A stretch of DNA of 7,534 nucleotides from positions 1-7,534 of the forward strand of contig JAILOS010000001.1 of NCBI GenBank assembly GCA_024690695.1. The letters run 5' to 3'. Positions within the stretch are counted from its first letter, which is position 1, and each line of letters begins with the position of its first letter. Below, piece after piece: positions 5,228-7,534 of this stretch. Under the pieces are notes generated by a model, which did no database searches, had not been told where the DNA came from, and worked only from the letters and a program-made list of their open reading frames with translations. The DNA is from Oscillospiraceae bacterium. GTDB lineage: Bacteria > Bacillota_A > Clostridia > Oscillospirales > Oscillospiraceae. The translations under genes were made by a program, and so were the position numbers.

Positions 5228-7534
5228 TCACGGCAGCGTTTCCGGGAAATACCGGGTGCGTTCGGCGTCCGTGACCTCCAGCAGCCTGCAGACGCTTTCG
5301 ATCGCGCCGCGCGCGTAATCGTCCGAGATGAAGCCGACCAGATAGCCGAACTCAAAATCAAAGCTCGTGCGGCTGCGGTCCCAGCGCTCCAGATCCCGCG
5401 GCAGCTCGGACTCGATCTGCCCGTAGAGCCGGTCGATCTCCGCCAGCACGCTCTCGTCGGAGAGCGGCCCGTGGATCGCCGCGGAAAAGCGCTCGAGAAA
5501 GCGCGCGCGGAAGTCGTCGTTCTCCAGCAGCTCGAACAGGACCTGGGAGATCTGTTGCGTGGGGGCGTAGCCGGTCCTGCCGATCACGTTGTCAAAGGTG
5601 AGATGCCGCTGCCTCATTCCGGCGTCCAGATCGAAGAAGACGACCCGGTATTTGCCGTCGCCCTCGGTGGAGCGGGCGTAGCGCACGTTGCCGGACAGGA
5701 TATCGGGGTTGGCGCAGTAGCCCTCCAGGATCGCCCAGTCGATGAAGCTGTCGACGTCCGCAAGCTCGCAGAAGCGCGCGTAGTTGTCCGGGTCGGACAT
5801 ATCGTTCCAGAGGACGAAGTCCACCACCTCGCCGCCGAAAACGCTGCCGGCGAGGACCGGGCCGTTCTCCACGGTGACGCTGTCCTTGCCGACGCCGGCC
5901 CAGGAGGCGTAAAACTGCCGGGTGATCTTTTCCTTGAGCGCGTAAATGCCGAAGTATTCGCCGTTGACGTAGAGCACGCAGTACTTGCTGCGCTGCGTGA
6001 CCAGATGATCGGGCGAGACGGCCAGCGCAAGGTTCTGACAGAGCTCGTCGCGGATGACCGCGTAGTAGTAATCCTGCCCGGAGCGGATCGTCAGGCTCTC
6101 GAATTCGTCCACGCCGCCGTCGAACACGTCGTAGTGAAGCGTCGACTCGCCGTAGGCGCCCCGGAAGCGCACGCTGACGTTCTTTTTCGGCAGCTTGAGG
6201 CTGGACTGGCCGCTCATCGTGATCCCGCAGCCGATCGTAAAGCCGCCGTCCTTTTCGTACAGCGATATGCAGCCCGGGATCTCGAGGTGCTTCAGGCCGC
6301 CGTTATAGATGTTCCGGAAATCCCGGGCGCTGTCCGAGACCAGGCTCAGCACCGGCAGCTCGTGTCCCTCGTTGAGAAAATAGCTCTCGGTAGCCGCGCG
6401 GCTCGGCAGCGCGCCGTCCTCGACGCACACCGCGCGCAGCACCGTCGTTTTCGTAAGGAGCAGGGGCTCTTCGTAGCGGGCGCTGTCGGCGGTCGGAAGG
6501 CTGCCGTCCAGCGTGTAGTAGATCGCTCCCGGCCCGGTCAGGCCGACCGTGAGCTCCCCGGTGTTTTCAAACACGCCGCCGGGCAGCGATACCGCCGGCG
6601 CGTCGGATATGCGCCGGAAGCCCTCGCCGTTGGCCCGGCCCGGCGTCGGGTCGGTGAAATAGAAAAAGCCGTTTTCCCCGTCGAGGCGGCCGCAGCTCCC
6701 GCCGACCGGAAGGTCGTGCAGCGAAACGCAGTCGCTGAGGCCGTCCTTCGAGGACAAGAACAGCTCCTCCCGCCCGGAGTCCAGCGAAAACGGAGCCTGG
6801 GGGTAGCCGCTCTTTGCGTCCCTGTCGCAGACGACCAGACAATAGTCCCCCGGCTTCAGCGTCCCCTGCGGGAGCTGCCACAGGCGATAGTCGTTCCGGT
6901 CGTCGGACAGATAATAGTCCGAGAGCTCCAGACTCTTCCCGGAGACGTTTTTCAGTTCGACCCAGTCCAGGCCCTCCTCGATGCCGCGCACGCCCCGGAG
7001 ATTGGCCGTCATGACCTCGCTGATCACCAGCGCTCCTTCGGCCGCCCGGCTCTCCTGCCAGGCGCGGTAGCCTTCGGCGTCGTTCGGCAGCCCCGGTGTC
7101 GGCCAGACGGAGACGCGCAGCGCGCCGTCCTCTCCGGGGATCAGGGAGCAGTCCCTGTCGCTCTCCGGAATCTGCAGGCTGAAGACCTCTTCGCCGTCCG
7201 GCGTGCCGAGCGTCAGCCACTCCCCCGCCGAGAGCGCGAAGTCCGTGTGCAGAGCCTCGCCGCGGCGGTCCTTGCCCGAGGCAAAGACGAGCAGCCGCTC
7301 GCCGGGCTCCAGCGTGACCGCCGGGAAGGTCCAGCCCTTGTCGGCGCTTTTTTTGTCGCTCAGGCGCCAGCCGGCCAGCTCTACCGGCCGGTCGGAGCGG
7401 TTTTCCAGCTCGATCCAGTCGGAAAAATCGCCGTCCTCGTCCCGCAGCGCGGCGCCGTTTTTCACCATCAGCTCGGACAGGCGGATCGCGCCGGCCTCCG
7501 CCGTGCGGCCGGCGTCGGCCGACGGCTCCGGGGC
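5228..7534 (-). CDS. Surface protein with two lamin-tail domains and a CotH kinase domain, 5' end missing
   Basis: The frame is open to the right edge, giving 768 visible residues without a true start; the Met at 7466-7468 sits inside the first domain (LSELMVKNG) and has upstream coding sequence. Order: lamin-tail domain 1 (about 17-120, DEDGDFSDWIELENRS), lamin-tail domain 2 (about 168-277, ISEVMTANLRG, LDWVELKNVS), chitobiase-C/Fn3-associated domain (about 315-388, IYYTLDGSLPT), then a CotH kinase domain (about 390-690). CotH residues are kept: SGQSSLKLPKKN, NPDILSGN (catalytic Asp type) and FFDLD (metal-binding Asp). CotH kinases phosphorylate spore coat proteins in Bacillus and occur as secreted multidomain proteins elsewhere. 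The missing N-terminus probably holds a signal peptide. Translation ends at TGA 5228-5230, then the shared terminator. Its substrate is unknown; it is a separate unit from the radical SAM operon. Confidence 0.92.
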   Translation of the reverse strand, partial: APEPSADAGRTAEAGAIRLSELMVKNGAALRDEDGDFSDWIELENRSDRPVELAGWRLSDKKSADKGWTFPAVTLEPGERLLVFASGKDRRGEALHTDFALSAGEWLTLGTPDGEEVFSLQIPESDRDCSLIPGEDGALRVSVWPTPGLPNDAEGYRAWQESRAAEGALVISEVMTANLRGVRGIEEGLDWVELKNVSGKSLELSDYYLSDDRNDYRLWQLPQGTLKPGDYCLVVCDRDAKSGYPQAPFSLDSGREELFLSSKDGLSDCVSLHDLPVGGSCGRLDGENGFFYFTDPTPGRANGEGFRRISDAPAVSLPGGVFENTGELTVGLTGPGAIYYTLDGSLPTADSARYEEPLLLTKTTVLRAVCVEDGALPSRAATESYFLNEGHELPVLSLVSDSARDFRNIYNGGLKHLEIPGCISLYEKDGGFTIGCGITMSGQSSLKLPKKNVSVRFRGAYGESTLHYDVFDGGVDEFESLTIRSGQDYYYAVIRDELCQNLALAVSPDHLVTQRSKYCVLYVNGEYFGIYALKEKITRQFYASWAGVGKDSVTVENGPVLAGSVFGGEVVDFVLWNDMSDPDNYARFCELADVDSFIDWAILEGYCANPDILSGNVRYARSTEGDGKYRVVFFDLDAGMRQRHLTFDNVIGRTGYAPTQQISQVLFELLENDDFRARFLERFSAAIHGPLSDESVLAEIDRLYGQIESELPRDLERWDRSRTSFDFEFGYLVGFISDDYARGAIESVCRLLEVTDAERTRYFPETLP

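Noticed and set aside
1..7534. CRISPR array, tRNA, rRNA or insertion sequence
   Set aside because: No regularly spaced short repeats, no tRNA-like cloverleaf noticed and no transposase-like frame; the repeats present are coding duplications.

Overview
The window is GC-rich bacterial DNA with strong Shine-Dalgarno sites, sigma-A type promoters, an rpsO-pnp pair, and CotH-kinase and radical SAM/lipoprotein genes. This suits a GC-rich Clostridia member (Oscillospirales-like gut Firmicute). The lineage is inferred from gene content and protein flavour only; no marker gene was compared.

Left third (1-2110, minus strand): rpsO (ribosomal protein S15) is read from a near-consensus promoter and followed by an intrinsic terminator/attenuator, a long leader hairpin, and pnp (polynucleotide phosphorylase), which runs off the left edge. 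The pnp gene is unusual. After RNase PH core 1 and the helical linker it begins core 2, breaks off after about 100 residues, and repeats the linker and the start of core 2 in frame. This is a 555-bp (185-codon) internal tandem duplication whose first core-2 fragment has lost part of a conserved active-site motif.

Middle (2113-3540, minus strand): a six-pass membrane GGDEF diguanylate cyclase lies upstream of rpsO in the same orientation. It has its own promoter and a terminator. A perfect 18-bp-arm palindrome sits just past its stop codon.

Right of centre (3541-5217, plus strand): from a promoter that nearly matches the diverging GGDEF promoter, a compact two-gene operon encodes a small lipoprotein with six YGPP motifs and a translationally coupled radical SAM/SPASM enzyme that starts at TTG overlapping the lipoprotein stop. 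The lipoprotein Shine-Dalgarno lies inside a hairpin. This looks like a ribosomally made, enzyme-modified surface peptide system and is the best candidate for an under-described system here. A perfect 22-bp bidirectional terminator closes it.

Right part (5228-7534, minus strand): the C-terminal 768 residues of a large surface-type protein with two lamin-tail domains, a chitobiase-C/Fn3-associated domain and a CotH kinase domain. It converges on the radical SAM operon and has no visible start.

All stretches between genes are under 300 bases; their contents are listed as promoters, leaders, hairpins and terminators.
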